NCBI RefSeq assembly: GCF_000204055.1
Contig: NW_006768805.1
Coordinates: forward strand, 799,575-863,574
From: Melampsora larici-populina 98AG31
Lineage: Eukaryota > Basidiomycota > Pucciniomycetes > Pucciniales > Melampsoraceae
Length of the DNA: 64,000 bases
Reading direction: 5' to 3'
Shown piece after piece: positions 22,962 to 35,141 of this stretch. The stretch's first letter is position 1. Each line of letters opens with the position of its first letter. The notes beneath the pieces were generated by a model that was given only the letters and a program-made list of their open reading frames with translations, did no database searches and had not been told where the DNA came from. The translations under genes were made by a program, and so were the position numbers.

Positions 22962-25401
22962 ATGTCTTCGACGAAAATGCGAACTCGAAGCGCTCCACAT
23001 GATGAGGAAGAAAGACCGGATTTGAACGATCTTAGCGAGTCCAGCCATAGCTTACATCTAGAACGGATAAGTCTCAGCTTAAAAGTCCTCACCGCAACAA
23101 TTGCTGAGCAGTGGACATTGTTCAAGGCCAAGTTCATGGCTAGGTGATTCAATGACGAGCCAAGCGACGTTCAGCTACAAGCCGGTGTTAGTCTAGCAAA
23201 CGGTCAAAATACCTTCTTACTTTCTGCAACTGGATCTGGAAAGAGTCGAGTCTCGGAACTATTCTTCCACATGTTCCCAAAGGTCAAGAACGCTGTTATA
23301 TTAGTGTTGAACCCGCTAGATGCGCTCGGTGATAATCAGGTTTGTTTAGGCTTTTGATCAATGCCAGCCATGTCACTTCAGGCTAGATGACCTGGCTATT
23401 CTCTTTAGGTTTTAGAGAAACGTTCATCCGGTATCACTGCGGTTAATCTAACAAAGAATACATTTGATAAGAAAGTATTGAAGCAATTAAAAAGCAATTA
23501 CTATTCATTCATATATTTGGTATGTTCTTTTGTCCAGAGAGAACACGTCAATTCTTTGTTTTCAAGGAAGCTGATACCTATCATTGGTTTCCAAAGAGTC
23601 CTGAGATCTTCTTAAATAGTGAATCGTTTCAAACACTTTACCATAGTAAACAGTTTCAGTCTCATCTTGCTTTAAAAGTGGTTGATGAAGCACACTGTAT
23701 TTATTTGTGGGGGCTTCAGGAGAGCGGAGCTTCAAGGAACTTTTCGGTTCATGTGACTCCACAAGATGTTGGTCTATTTCGATCATCTTATGGAAAACTT
23801 GGCCCGCAGCTGATGGCAACCGACGACATACCAACACTTTTAATGTCGGCAACTTGTGGGCCTCAAGCAGTCTCAGCAATAATGAAAAGCTTAAGCTTAA
23901 CATCATCAAACATGACAATGATACAGGGAGAGCTTACTTGTCCGGAACTGCGCTTCATTCGAATCTATTTGACCGAGACTCTTGATTCAGCAGAAGATCT
24001 CTCTGCAATAATTCCTCACGAATCGATTGTTTCAAACAAAGAATTGCCTCCAATGATTATCTATTCAGGTACTCGTAATAGAACATTGAAAGTAATGGAA
24101 GTAGTTTCAAAAGCTCGGGGTCAACCAGATGATTATAAGAATCCTAAATCAAAATGTATTCGCAGATATCATTCTGTGACTGGTGATAAGGACAAGGAAA
24201 CATGGGCTAAGGAATATGGTGAAGACAAATTCCCAATCCTCTCTGCTACTTCCGCTCTTGGACTTGGTCAGAACTGGCCCCGCGTCAAAATTGTAGTTAT
24301 CATGGGTGCGATGGACCCATCCGAATCCAATCAGATGGCTGGAAGAGCTGGCCGTGGGCGCAATGGGGAGGAAGGTTTAGTCATCTTGTTAGTCCAGCCA
24401 AACATACCTAACGGCAAAAATTCGGCTTCAGCGGTCAAAGTCGACTCTAAAATGGACAATCAGGAGCGCATGCATGCTCTAAGATTCACACCGTGTTGCT
24501 TGAGGGTTGTATATTCCCTGGAAACTTTGTAAGATTTTCTGATGCTACACAAAGAATAACAAACATCCATAATCAAAAAACTGATCAATTTGGATTGTAC
24601 AGAAAAGGATATATTGCCATGTCTCTGTCGGATCCTGGTTACCTTCTGGAGATCGAGCGGGAAAAGTCTGAGAAAATGCCAGCTTGTCGATGTTCGAACT
24701 GTGACCCTCAAGGAGCTGCTCGAATCATTCGTCTACTTCCACAAACAAAATCGTCAGACTTAAATGCTCTGATGTTGTCTTTTCCATCGGAGCCAGAAGA
24801 CGAATCGCTACTCAACATTCCAAGGAGCAGCAGGAAGCGAAAGTTCTCGAGCAACATTCCACTTGTATGCAAGTTGAATGACCCAATTTGACTGAATGCA
24901 CCAATGATTGATCTCGCAGTCTCGATTCTTGGACATTACGAAACTCTTGTCAAGAAAACGTATCCGACCGATCCACCCTATTTACCCAAAAATCTTTTCA
25001 GCCGTGAGGATGCTTGGCAGATCACTAAGAATTACACCTCAGTCTCCAATGGAGCCTTTCTGCGAGAGATCCTTGGAGGACAAACAATACCTGGACTCTT
25101 TGAAACAATCACAACAGGTATTAATTCTTGGCTTCACAGTAACTCTTACAAACAACACCAAGCCGATCTTGAAGATATTCAGATTTCAATCGATCAAGAA
25201 TTTCTTGACACAGAACTTATTGAAAAAGAGCATGAGGAGGAATCGCGATTGAAAGCTGTTGCAAGAGATCTCAAAGCTCAAGGCATCGCAGATCGAAAGC
25301 GGTTACGCACCGAAAAGGCTTCACAAGCTCTGAAATTGAAAGAGCAGAAACAGGCTGATAAAAATAAACAAATTGTACATTTTACGAGTACATCAGGTTA
25401 A
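22962..25401 (+). pseudogene. RecQ-like superfamily 2 DNA helicase, interrupted
   Basis: Coding pieces: 22962-23339, 23409-23519, 23597 to about 24530, then a shifted frame to 25401. Motifs in order are ATGSGKSR (Walker A, ~23230), VVDEAHCIY (DEAH-type Walker B, ~23680), LMSAT (motif III), IIYSGTRN, LSATSALGLG and QMAGRAGRGRNG (motif VI), so both RecA-like lobes are present. A Cys-rich MPACRCSNC segment and a Lys/Glu-rich helical tail follow. Three lesions break it: in-frame TGA at 23145-23147, a one-base frame change near 24525-24535, and in-frame TGA at 24889-24891. Both introns fit in phase with usual borders. Fungal RecQ-like helicases also occur near telomeres, but here the gene lies inside a bounded transposon. 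It is probably inactive as read unless the sequence has errors. Confidence 0.85.
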
Positions 25402-25408
25402 CTTTGAT

Positions 25409-28385
25409 TCAAGGAAATGTTGTGTGTTTGTCAGGTTGATTTGAAGTAGCTTGATCAGGTTGAGTTGAAGTAGCTTGATCAGGTTGATTTGAGATATCTT
25501 GATCTTCCGTTTCGGTGCTCATAGATCCCCAGATGAAGCGAGAAGGAATATTCTTTCGTGCTTCAATGTTGAGGATTGACCGCAACTTTTCAATTCCCAA
25601 TGTTTCAATATCATCAATTTCATCATTCTCATCAGCAGAGCAATTATATGTAGAGTATTTGGGATCGCTCAGGTGAACCTGTGCCATATGTAAAAAGTTT
25701 CTCATTGTTGGCTCCGAGATTGGATGTGGATTGTTCTGATATACATCCTTCAGGCCAGATCGTGCTTTTATTTGATGTATCTGCTCACGCAGCTATATAG
25801 TATTCATACTTAATCAACCCTTGAGATCGCACCAAATATTATCAAAGAAAGAAAAGCGGCCTCACAAGTGGAATGATGATTGAAAACCTTTCCATAAGTT
25901 TTTCGATCTTTGTACCTTGACCCTACAAGTACGTGGATCTATCTAATCAGTCCACGATAATCAAAAATTGAAAGAGGAAAGGACTCACCGAGTTGTTGTA
26001 AAAATATTTCAGCCAATAGTTTTGAATCTCGAGATAAAAGTCTTTGCCAACCCAGTGTCCATCGCGCCCTCCAGTTGCAATCAAAAGTGAATGCTTGATT
26101 GCTTTAGAAATCTCTGGAGGTAAGAATTGATTCAGGATCAATATAAATCTTGGCAGGTGAATTGCATAGTGCAAAAGGCCTTTGACTCCATGTGCCATAA
26201 CAGCCCATCTCTTCCACATTAGCAGGACACGACCTATGTCTCCTACTCGCATTGCATGATCACCTTCAACAATTGTTGCAAAGTCACAAAGTCGCAGACG
26301 AAGATTATACAAAGTCCAGTCCCCAGTCTTTGAAGCTTCTTTAACTGATGAGACAGTGAAGTATTTATCATAGCATTCATCAATAATGGATTGGGCAACA
26401 TTGGGTTGATCGAGTTGAACAGGGGGTTCGCGGTTCTGAATTATCTGCGTGTTGAAAGACATAAACCATCAGCTGAAGACTTGCGAAGAAAATAGTCAAT
26501 TAATACATATCTCAATAAAAACACCATAGTAGCCGTATGGCTTTTGTGAATAATTAGTAGCAAGGCATTGAAGTCCTGTTGAGATGGGAGTCTGTCCGTT
26601 GGAATTGCAAGTGCACCGGCGGTTCGGTGAAGACCAGTGTTGTTTGAGTCGCTTGAATCACCCCAATGATGGCTTATAAGCTTGCTAGCCACGTTCCACA
26701 TTGTATGTGCTAGTCCAGGCATGTTGAGAACACTACTCAAGGATTCTGCAGCCATCTCAGCCGGAAAGCGCTGTCGGGTCAATGATTCGAAGTTCAAACA
26801 AGTCCCCATATCCCCTTCAAACACTTGGATTCCCTCGGCACATTTATCCGGGTCTTCGTCAGTCTGCTTTAAACATTGACTGAGCATATCAGAAACACCT
26901 GCAGAAGAGCTGTCTGATGCGCTCATCATCTTGAGCATCACTAGATCGGGTTTGTACCATTCGATTTGGTCAACTGCAGGAGGGACAGTTGCGAGCGATT
27001 TTTTACAAGTATTGTATGTTGGCAAGTCTTTCTTGAGTTCGTAATCCAGAAGAGCTTTAGCCAGCTGCGACTTCAGTACTAGAGACCAATGCACTTGATC
27101 TTCTTGACTGCGCAACATCGAGAAAATTTCAAACAGTTCTGATTGGCTTTTTTCGATGTACTTCAGGAGAGACTCGAGACTAGCATCCTTGGGGTCAATG
27201 TTATCAAGGCGATGTGCAGGTAAGAAATGAAGATATCCGTAAGAACCATGGAACATCTTTGTAGAAGCCTTGATTCGAGGATCATGAACACGTGCTTGAA
27301 TGTCAATATTATCGAGTGTTGTGAAAGGCCGAAGGTTATATTTTTGGGCCATTCTAGTTTTAATGATCTCTTCGGAAGCTTTTCCAAGGGTTTCCATAGC
27401 TTTCAGTCCAGTTTGACGGCTAGATGTTATTCCCAAGAAGTTTAGATAATCATTGACTCGTTTGGAAATACCGCAAGCAATAAAAGAAATCGAGTTTTGT
27501 AATTGTGTCCCATTGAAGCGTCTGTTGCAGGCAAAAGCTATCATTGCGAGTATAGTACAAGGAAGCTGAGTCGAGAGATACCTAATCAGTTCATTTTTTT
27601 CTTTGCATTCAACCAACATGAGTCACAAGTGCGTACATGCTTCAATCGATGTTCATCAGTCCTGCTGGAGGAAGGCTTTTCCGAATGTGATAGACCTTCC
27701 ATCGCCTCAGCAGGAATGGTTTCTGATATCATTGACTCGTCGTTTTCAGGTGAATCTATTGCTTCGGCAGCATCTTTTGACTTTTTGTCGCGCACTTTAT
27801 TTCGTTCCATAACAGCTAACTCGATCTTCTTGTAGATTAGAGAATGCAGGAAAGGCATACTGTTCCTCAAGATTTTCTCTCGAAGGTCTTCAGACTTGCT
27901 TTTGAAAAACTTGTAGTCCACACACCCTGCACTATAAAAGCTTCCTTTTGGAGCATGGCCTCGAGGTGGCTCTTCACGATTAACAACCTCGTGGGCCTTT
28001 GTAATTGAAGCTACATCAGGAATGATTCAATCCTGTGATGTTACCGGAAGAGACTTGCCTCATTCAAAATGAAGGTACTCCATCGGTCAGTACCATCCTT
28101 CTTTTCGCACTCGATCACTCGCCTCTTGATACTGAAGAGGACTTTCTCAGTTGAAGCCCAACCAGTCTTTGTAGCCCAAAATTGTCGTCTCGAAGGAATT
28201 CCAACGACCTCGGAATCGAGTAAACTTTGAATAAATTCCTTGGGATTCATTCCAATTTTTTGGATATAATCACATATCTTGATTGTACGATTTTGAGACT
28301 CAGCGGTTTTGACCTCCGGCGCTTGATCATCGGCTTCGATATTTGAATTCACTTCTCTCAAGACTGGGTTGATCTGCGTAGCCAT
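25409..28385 (-). CDS. Putative transposase (DUF6589-like) of the 6.3-kb element
   Basis: Minus-strand exons: 28385-28079, 28010-26507, 26444-25989, 25922-25866, 25792-25409. Phases close to 902 aa if one A is added to the seven-A run at 27594-27600, where the frame otherwise slips. Without it the reading frame is broken, so this copy may be a recent pseudogene or carry a homopolymer error. Landmarks in order: a CDSCW motif, a helical part, TLDNIDIQARVHDPR, FHGSYGYLHFLPAH, FEGDMGTCLNFESLTRQRF, HTMWNVASKLISHHWGD, then GDIGRVLLMWKRWAVMAHG and YLEIQNYWLKYFYNN. The tail has three QPDQ/QPDK repeats. The spaced DN, GD and E..N motifs suggest an RNase-H/DDE-like core and recall fungal DUF6589 proteins. 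That link is from memory and unverified. It starts 210 bp inside the right TIR. Confidence 0.7.
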
Positions 28386-28594
28386 CTTTTTAGAATGCGG
28401 TTTTGTTGTAGCGGTCAACGAGTGGGCGTTATCTCAAAAACTGCCAGTTACTGGCAAAACCCTCATGTAAGGATCCAATCCTTGTTGACCAATTCTCTTG
28501 GTCAATTTCTGATGATCAACGGTGTGGTTTTGAGTCGAGAGGTTCACAAGGTCTCACATTACATATCCTTTTGTTTTGTGTAACTCGCAGCATT

Positions 28595-28866
28595 TGAAAT
28601 TTCAAAAGAGCTCTTCTTGAGCTCAATGAAAACTTTTTATACTGATTACAAAAGTAAAAGTTAGATAAATGGAAAGGCGTGTAAGAAGCCAAATCCAAAT
28701 ATAGTTGAAGAAGAGGAAATTTCATAATCATATGCGGAAAAGTTCTGTTGGTACAGATTTCTACCACCAAAACCCAAATGGGCTTGTCACCAAGAAACTC
28801 GACATTAGAGGTAAGTCCCTATGCTCACAAGCTCGCGGCAAGAGCATAGGGACTTAGTTAAGTTAG
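28595..28866 (-). repeat. Right terminal inverted repeat of the 6.3-kb element
   Basis: This is the reverse complement of 22550-22821 apart from one base. The same tip hairpin is present, and the 9-bp target copy ACCTTTTTA follows at 28867. Confidence 0.95.
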
Positions 28867-29190
28867 ACCTTTTTATGTCTCCCGTTTTAAAATTAGCGTA
28901 AATTTATGCTTATAAAAAAAGTATCCGGTCAACCTTTTGACCTTTTCAATGATGGTATCGCCCACTTCATCAAACATGAGATTGGTCAAGAAGGCCATCT
29001 TGTCATTGTCTTCCAAGGGAATGTAGCCAAAGCTTGGAACAATTGGTTCACTGCTTCAATTCTTTTTACGACGATAATCATCCAACATGCTTGCTTTTTA
29101 CAAACAGTCAAGTTTAAACTTTTACACTGTTATATAAAACTTGACCATTTTTTTAAAAAAGCGTATAAAAAATTGTAACTTGAAAGCCCT

Positions 29191-29751
29191 TAATGGAATT
29201 TGATCAACAGTTAAGAATAAATGACTCATTAGTTTAATGATCTAGATCTAATTGTGATGATCCAAAAGTGTTCATCTTAAAAAATCAAGATCAATTATAA
29301 GAAACAATTCAAAAATAAATATTAATGATTTGATCTTAAAAATCTCACACCTCAAGACCTCAAAATCTCAAAATCTCTTCAAAAAACCGTTCCTTATCAA
29401 GATACTTATAAACTAAGATTTTCCAAAACAAAAGACCAGAAAAAAATAAACTATTTATAAGATCTATTTTTTTAAAAAAAAACATCTTAAATTGAATCCA
29501 AATCAAACACACAAAAGAAGAAAAGAACCAGCCACTGAAATCCTAACAAGAAAAACTTCCAAAGCACATCTTTTTCTCATCTGATGATCTCAAGAAACTA
29601 CTACCAAAAAAAAACTTGACTTTTCCTTTCTTTAAAAAAAGACATTTATCAAAACTCAAAAAGAAAATGATATAATAAAGAAAAAAACAAAACTTGAGTT
29701 TCCTTCAATCTTTTTGTGTGTTTTGTGTCTTGGGTTTTGGGTTTTGGTTTC
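29191..29751. other. AT-rich region downstream of the Nup93-like gene
   Basis: It has long A runs and no gene. It probably contains the 3' UTR of the minus-strand nucleoporin gene (stop at 29752-29754), seen here as T-rich on the coding strand. Confidence 0.4.
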
Positions 29752-32700
29752 TTAATGTAAATAAGCTTGAAGTCTACTTAATTGTGAATAAGTATCAGGT
29801 GATAATCTATACCTAAGCATCCCAGCAAACGTAGTAATAGCTCTAGCTTTAGTTTTAATTTCAGCCATTTTCTATCAAATTCCCCCCAAAACCCCCCAAA
29901 AAAACACAAGAAAACACAAAAAACACAAGAAACAATCAGTTTTCATTTTTCCCTTCATTCAAAACCTGATTTGATTTAAATCACTTACAGCTTGCCTACC
30001 ACTATCACCATACGGACTTTCTTTTAATTCATTAAAGACTTTAAATAAGATATTCATTCCACATAAAACAATCAAATCTAAATTCTTAATGATCGATTCA
30101 TCTAAATCTTTAATTTGTTCTGATTTCCTAATGATTTGTACTAAATCATTACCTGTTGGTAATAATTCAATCGAATCTAAAATCTAAAACCCAAAACCAA
30201 AACCATGATGAGATTTTCATGATTTAGTAATCGAAATCGATCGAATGACTTACTCCTAATGCTTGTTCATTCCTTCCTTTTTCATGTAAATTCAAAATCG
30301 TCTTCAACTTCAACAACAACCCACAAGTCTCTCTATTCTTTTTAGAAACCTTACAAGAAATCAAATTCGTTCGATCATAATGTTCCACAATATTCTTAGC
30401 CACCACCAGAATATCTTCCGAAGCGGTTAAAGAGATCGTAGCTCCTTTCGAATGATTCGACATCTGTAAAGTACTTCCATCTTCTAGGTTGGAATCATGG
30501 ATCGGTTGGGATAAGGAATTACCTAATTCTAGGTTTAATACTCCAATCACTTTATCATATTCTTCTGCAATATTAAATAATCGAATCGAATCTCTTAATC
30601 TTCTTTCTCTAAAGGCTCTCTCGGCTGCTTGTTTGACAATCGTTTCTAAATAATCTCTTTGATCATTCAACTTAATCAAACTTAAATCTCTTTCGATCAT
30701 TCCAGGCTATCAAATACCAAAAAAAGTGGTCATCAGACTTTAAAACCCAAGTAGTTTGAAAGAAAAAAAAAGGAAAACTTACTACTCGAGTTCCATCATT
30801 CCTAACATCACCTAATAATTCTTCATGAGAAGCTGTTTCAACTGCTAGATCACCAATATAAGTATGACACAAATTCACTTGTTGTTGTCCTAATGAAGAT
30901 GGTTGAACATCTGAATTTAAACAAATCAAATATAAATATTGTAAAGCAATCTCCGGTTCAGATTTCGAAAACAATCTAGTATATCTATAAATCAATCTTG
31001 CAAAATTGATACTTGGACCTGATAAATTAAACGTTTTATTGTTGGATGTGGTCACAGGTGAAACTATAGAAAGAAGAAAAAGGATTTCATGATTTAGTTT
31101 CGTTTAAAGAAGAAAAAAAAAATGAGGATCAGAATCTTGGAGGATCAGGTTACTCAACTTGGATGTCCTTCTAAGGCTGGAACTGTATCAGATATTCTAA
31201 GTAATCCATAATAAGCTAAAGCAATAGCAAAATGAACAGCATCAAGTTGATAATTAGGTCTTTGTTGAAGAAAAAGAATAGCCTATTTCAAAAAAACCAA
31301 ACCAAAACCAAAAAAAAAAAGAAAAAAAAAGGATTTCATCAACTTAAATCAAGGGTTCACTTTGAAACGAAACCCTTCGATTTGAAAAACCTTACTTTTT
31401 CAAATTGACCACTCATCAGTAATACTCTAAAATACATTAATGGTCGATTCCCATTCGGATCGAAATGAGTTTCACCATACTTAGCAATCACCTGAGCAAA
31501 ATCATCTAATCCATACTTATCAAAACTAGAAGGATTATTACTATTACTCAAATGATGATGATGCTGATGATCAACAACTTGATCAAGTTCTCTAACCAAA
31601 ACTAATTGTAACCAAATCCAATCTTCCATACTTGAGATAGCTATTGGTACGTTCCTTCTTTGAAGTTCGACTCTACCAATGATCTTATAAATCGCTAGTT
31701 TGAATGGATCGATTGGATTAGATGATAAACTCAATGGATTCGTACTACTACTACTACTCGTCATCGTTCCTACTCCAAACCCTCCATCCGAACTGACTTC
31801 TCTGATCCTTTGATTATATTCAGCTATGAATCTATCTCGTAAGGTTTTGGTTAATCTTTTATCTGTGGATGTGGACCATGATGTGAAATATGATAAAAAG
31901 TTAGGTTCGGTTTTACGGATTTGTGTTTCTTGACTTTTCGCAAATTGAACGGCTTCTGTGACTTGTCCAATCCTTAATAAATAAAAAATTCGTGCCCAAA
32001 CTGGGGTTTGGTTTATAAGCTTTCATAAATTGATGTTGAAAAACAAACTTTCCATTAGTTTCTTGGCCGTTTGTTTGTTTTGGGAGGAGCCGGGAGGGTT
32101 CCAATGGAATCGAGATTGGATAACTTACTTCAAGTCGTTTGTCTTGCCAAACTCCATTTTTACAAAACTTTAATTCGACATAAGCTCTAATCTTATTACT
32201 AATAGATGGATCACCTCCCAAGTTAGCTTCAACAGGATGCGAAGCGATTTGCATATTAATATGATCCAAGAATCTAAATATAAAAAAAAATCAACAGTTC
32301 AACTTTAGACATCAGTTTGAAATCAAAGAATTGAAGAAAGAATCTTACTGTTGTTGAAGATGAACTCTAGCACCTTCAGCTAATTGTTTTCGTAAGTTTT
32401 TAGCTTCTGAACTTTGTGGATCACCAAGATAAGCTTTCGAAAACTTTCTTTCTTGTGAAACTGAAGTTAATCTGATCCCACCAATCAATTCAGTACCTTG
32501 TTGATCAATCAAATCTGAATTAGGTTCTTGTACGATATGTTTTAATAAACTCCATGTATCAATCAAAGGCGTGTGTTGATTGTTTTTATTATTGGATTCT
32601 TCTGGATGGTTAGGTACACTGGCTTGTTGAAAGGCATGAATGATGGGGAATTGAATGTTTTGTCGACGTCTTTCATTTAATTTGATGACGACTTGATCAT

Positions 32701-33703
32701 ATCTCATCATCTTTCCATGCATATCTAAACTAGGTAGATTCGTACCATTACGAGTGGTAGGATTAGTTAATTGAGATCCACCAAAAGTGGTACCTTCGAT
32801 TGAAAAAGTTCTAGATCCAGATCTTCTGTTCAAATGTTCAGGTGAACTACTAGGAGTGGATTCTAATAAGTGTTGAGGATGATGATTGTTGATCGAATTC
32901 GAACCGAAAAAGATCTCACTATGATTTGATGATGGTTGATGTCGACCTAATTCTTCAAATAAGATTTCTTTTTGTTGTTCCCAATTCAGTCGTAAAGATT
33001 TATCTAATAATTGATAGAAATCTTGTACGGTTTGTCTTCTACCTTCTTCAATTGAAGCGATTATAGATTGTTCATGTTCATGTTTTAAATATCCCTATTT
33101 TGATAAAAAAAAACGCGTCAAAAAATCAAAGATAAGTCATCTAGAATAGAGGATTTAAGATTGTGATGTTATGAAACTTACCTCTACATCCGTATCTTGT
33201 AATGGTTGAAGTGGTTCAAATGTACCTCTTAAATCGACCGCATCAATCGTTCTACCTAATTCATCTGCATTAACCCCAGCACTAGCTAATAAATAATTAG
33301 CTTTAGAACTAGATCCTTGACCATTGATCACACCAATCTGACTTGAATCTTTACTATAAGGATTGATTTGATGATGAAGATTAGAATCAAATGGATCGTT
33401 TTTTCTTAATTTTGAAATTAATCTTCTTGATTGTGATTCGATTTGATCTAGCCCTAATTGAACAGTAGGAAGTGAACCTGAAAGACCTATACCTGAAGCA
33501 GAAGAAGAAGAAGATGGATAGTTGGCTGAGATTGAAGATGGATGATGAGGATTAGTTGAGTTGGCTATTCCAGCTTGTAGTTGTCTTGAATGATCTAATA
33601 GTTGTTTTAATGAATCTGATACTGATGAGTTTGGTGGTTTTGAAGATGGAGTAGTTAATCTGAATGAGTTTGGTAATGGTGAATTGGAGCTTGATGGGTT
33701 CAT
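29752..33703 (-). CDS. NIC96: Nucleoporin Nic96/Nup93
   Basis: A scaffold nucleoporin of the inner ring of the nuclear pore; in yeast it anchors Nsp1-Nup57-Nup49 and binds Nup188/Nup192. Exons on the minus strand: 33703-33182, 33094-32349, 32273-32129, 32019-31396, 31282-31159, 31063-30783, 30706-30254, 30183-29989, 29871-29752. Phases close to 1069 aa, longer than yeast or human (~820-840). The extra length is a Ser/Asn/His-rich N-terminus (~1-130) and insertions such as a His run in exon 4. Family signatures: FEPLQPLQDTDVEGYLKHEH (exon 1/2 join), SIIASIEEGRRQTV, PVWARIFYLLRIGQV, NFARLIYRYTRLFSKSEP and the tail LRYRLSPDTYSQLSRLQAYL. Start ATG at 33703 is the first ATG in frame, with ACC before it. 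A GTTGAG donor closes exon 5. Intact and confident. Confidence 0.94.
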
Positions 33704-35141
33704 GGTCACTTGCTTTGACTTGGTTTGGTTTGATTTCTTTCCAAATTTCGATCGAACACCAAATCAGAAACACTTTCACCAACATATCACTGATTTTCAT
33801 TCAAACCTTTCACCAACCTGTCAACCTACTTCTCCGAAATCCTCGCAATATCTCACAGCTTTCAACCACCCATTGGCAACTTTTTCGTCGCGTAAAAATC
33901 AAGTATGATGACCAAAGATCTCCTGGAAAAATCCAATAGCTCGCGTCGAAAGGCTTATGGTGTCCTTGATTGACCGACCAAGCAATCAGGTTCAACTTCA
34001 AAAGCCAATCAATACATACACTTGGCACTTTTTTATTTACACTCTTTACCGTGTACTAAAGTACAAAGTACTACAACATAACACGCGACTGAGCAGGTTT
34101 GAAGTTCTTCGAGCATAAGTTTCGAAACTCTTTAAAATTTCGGTCTCTTGATTCGCTTTACGCAAGCTTATCCTCAATGATATCACACATCTTGAAGAGA
34201 TCCATACCGAAGTCATTCTGGATTTCTTCTGCTTCGTCTATTTTATTATACTATTTTATCTTACTATTTACTCATACTTTCTTTGAACGTCAACTGACAG
34301 TTATTTGCATCATCTCATCTTGCATCTCGACAGCAAAAGATTGGCACATGATTTGTTCTGGTAAGGGATGAATCAAATCTAATGACCAATCCAAAAGTTT
34401 GGATTTTGGATTTCAGATTCATTTTTTTTCCAATGTGAATTTGTTATGCATCTAATTGCAGGTGGATACTGATAACGAGTCGAAGAGATTATATAGACAC
34501 GTGTGATTGATAGTGGTCGGAGGTTCATCAAACGATTTCTCGCCTAAGGCTGTATAGAGTAATCCGTTGAGCTTTTTCAAGTTAATCTAAGCTGTGAGAT
34601 CAAGAATCGATAACTCGTTCATTTATTTGAGGTCATCAAAAAATCACATTACGCGTTACAGACGTCACATCTGTAAAGCAGACATTTGCAAAGGTATCCA
34701 GTGGACTTCCGGACGGGTTAGTATCCTATAAGAGCATCATATGAGAGATCGTATCAAACTTGTCTACATGCATATATACGGGTTCAAACTTCCAAGTCGG
34801 CTGGTCAGGTCAGTAGGTGCGAAAACTTTTGATGGTTTGTGACACCTTCATCATAGACACACCCGGTTGAGACAAAAACATTGACCGGTCCAGGTGTTGA
34901 GGAGCGATTCAATGCTCTTACTCAAACAAACCTTTTCAAAGTAACTTTCTCTCAACCGAAAATTTATAAAGCATATTTACCTTTGAGCAGAGAACTTTAT
35001 GCTTTGAGCTGTTCAACCTACGTAAATATTTATACGACATTTCACTTTTACAAGATATAGTAAATAAAACTATCATAAACATTCATTCATAAACATTCAC
35101 TCATAGCGACTTATACATTTTTACCTCTTATCACTGTCAGC
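33704..35141. promoter_or_regulatory. Divergent intergenic region, Nup93-like / carboxylesterase
   Basis: These 1.4 kb separate two divergent starts and must hold both promoters. TATA-like words lie at about 34962 (TTTATAAAG) and 35028 (TTTATACG), 110-180 bp before the esterase ATG. The ORFs near 33664-34371 show no family features. No repeat is seen. Confidence 0.4.

Larger units (their letters stand above)
22550..28866. mobile_element. 6.3-kb TIR transposon with RecQ-like helicase and putative transposase
   Basis: Structure seen directly: a 9-bp direct repeat ACCTTTTTA at 22541-22549 and 28867-28875, and 272-bp TIRs at 22550-22821 and 28595-28866 with one mismatch. The termini are CTAACTTAACTAAGTCCC / GGGACTTAGTTAAGTTAG, with a hairpin in each tip. 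Two genes converge on the centre, with stops 7 bp apart (25401 and 25409): a superfamily 2 DNA helicase of RecQ type and a ~900-aa protein that I take to be the transposase. Long TIRs and a 9-bp duplication recall Mutator-like or Zisupton-type elements, but neither family is known to me with this gene pair. TIR identity suggests a recent insertion. Confidence 0.92.
22450..29190. mobile_element. Older foldback element split by the 6.3-kb insertion
   Basis: Outer words GGGGTTTCAAGTT (22450 on) and AACTTGAAAGCCC (to about 29189) are inverted copies. Close to the insertion, the left side (CATAAATTTTACG ... TTTTAAAACAGAC) pairs with the right side (GTCTCCCGTTTTAAAA ... CGTAAATTTATG). With the insert removed this would be a ~430-bp palindromic element whose loop is the insertion target. 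A 90-codon ORF at 28906-29178 lies in its right half and has no recognised family. Confidence 0.55.

Noticed and set aside
26445..26506. Apparent frameshift in the putative transposase
   Set aside because: A 62-bp intron with a GTATTA donor and CACGCAG acceptor joins the frames exactly.
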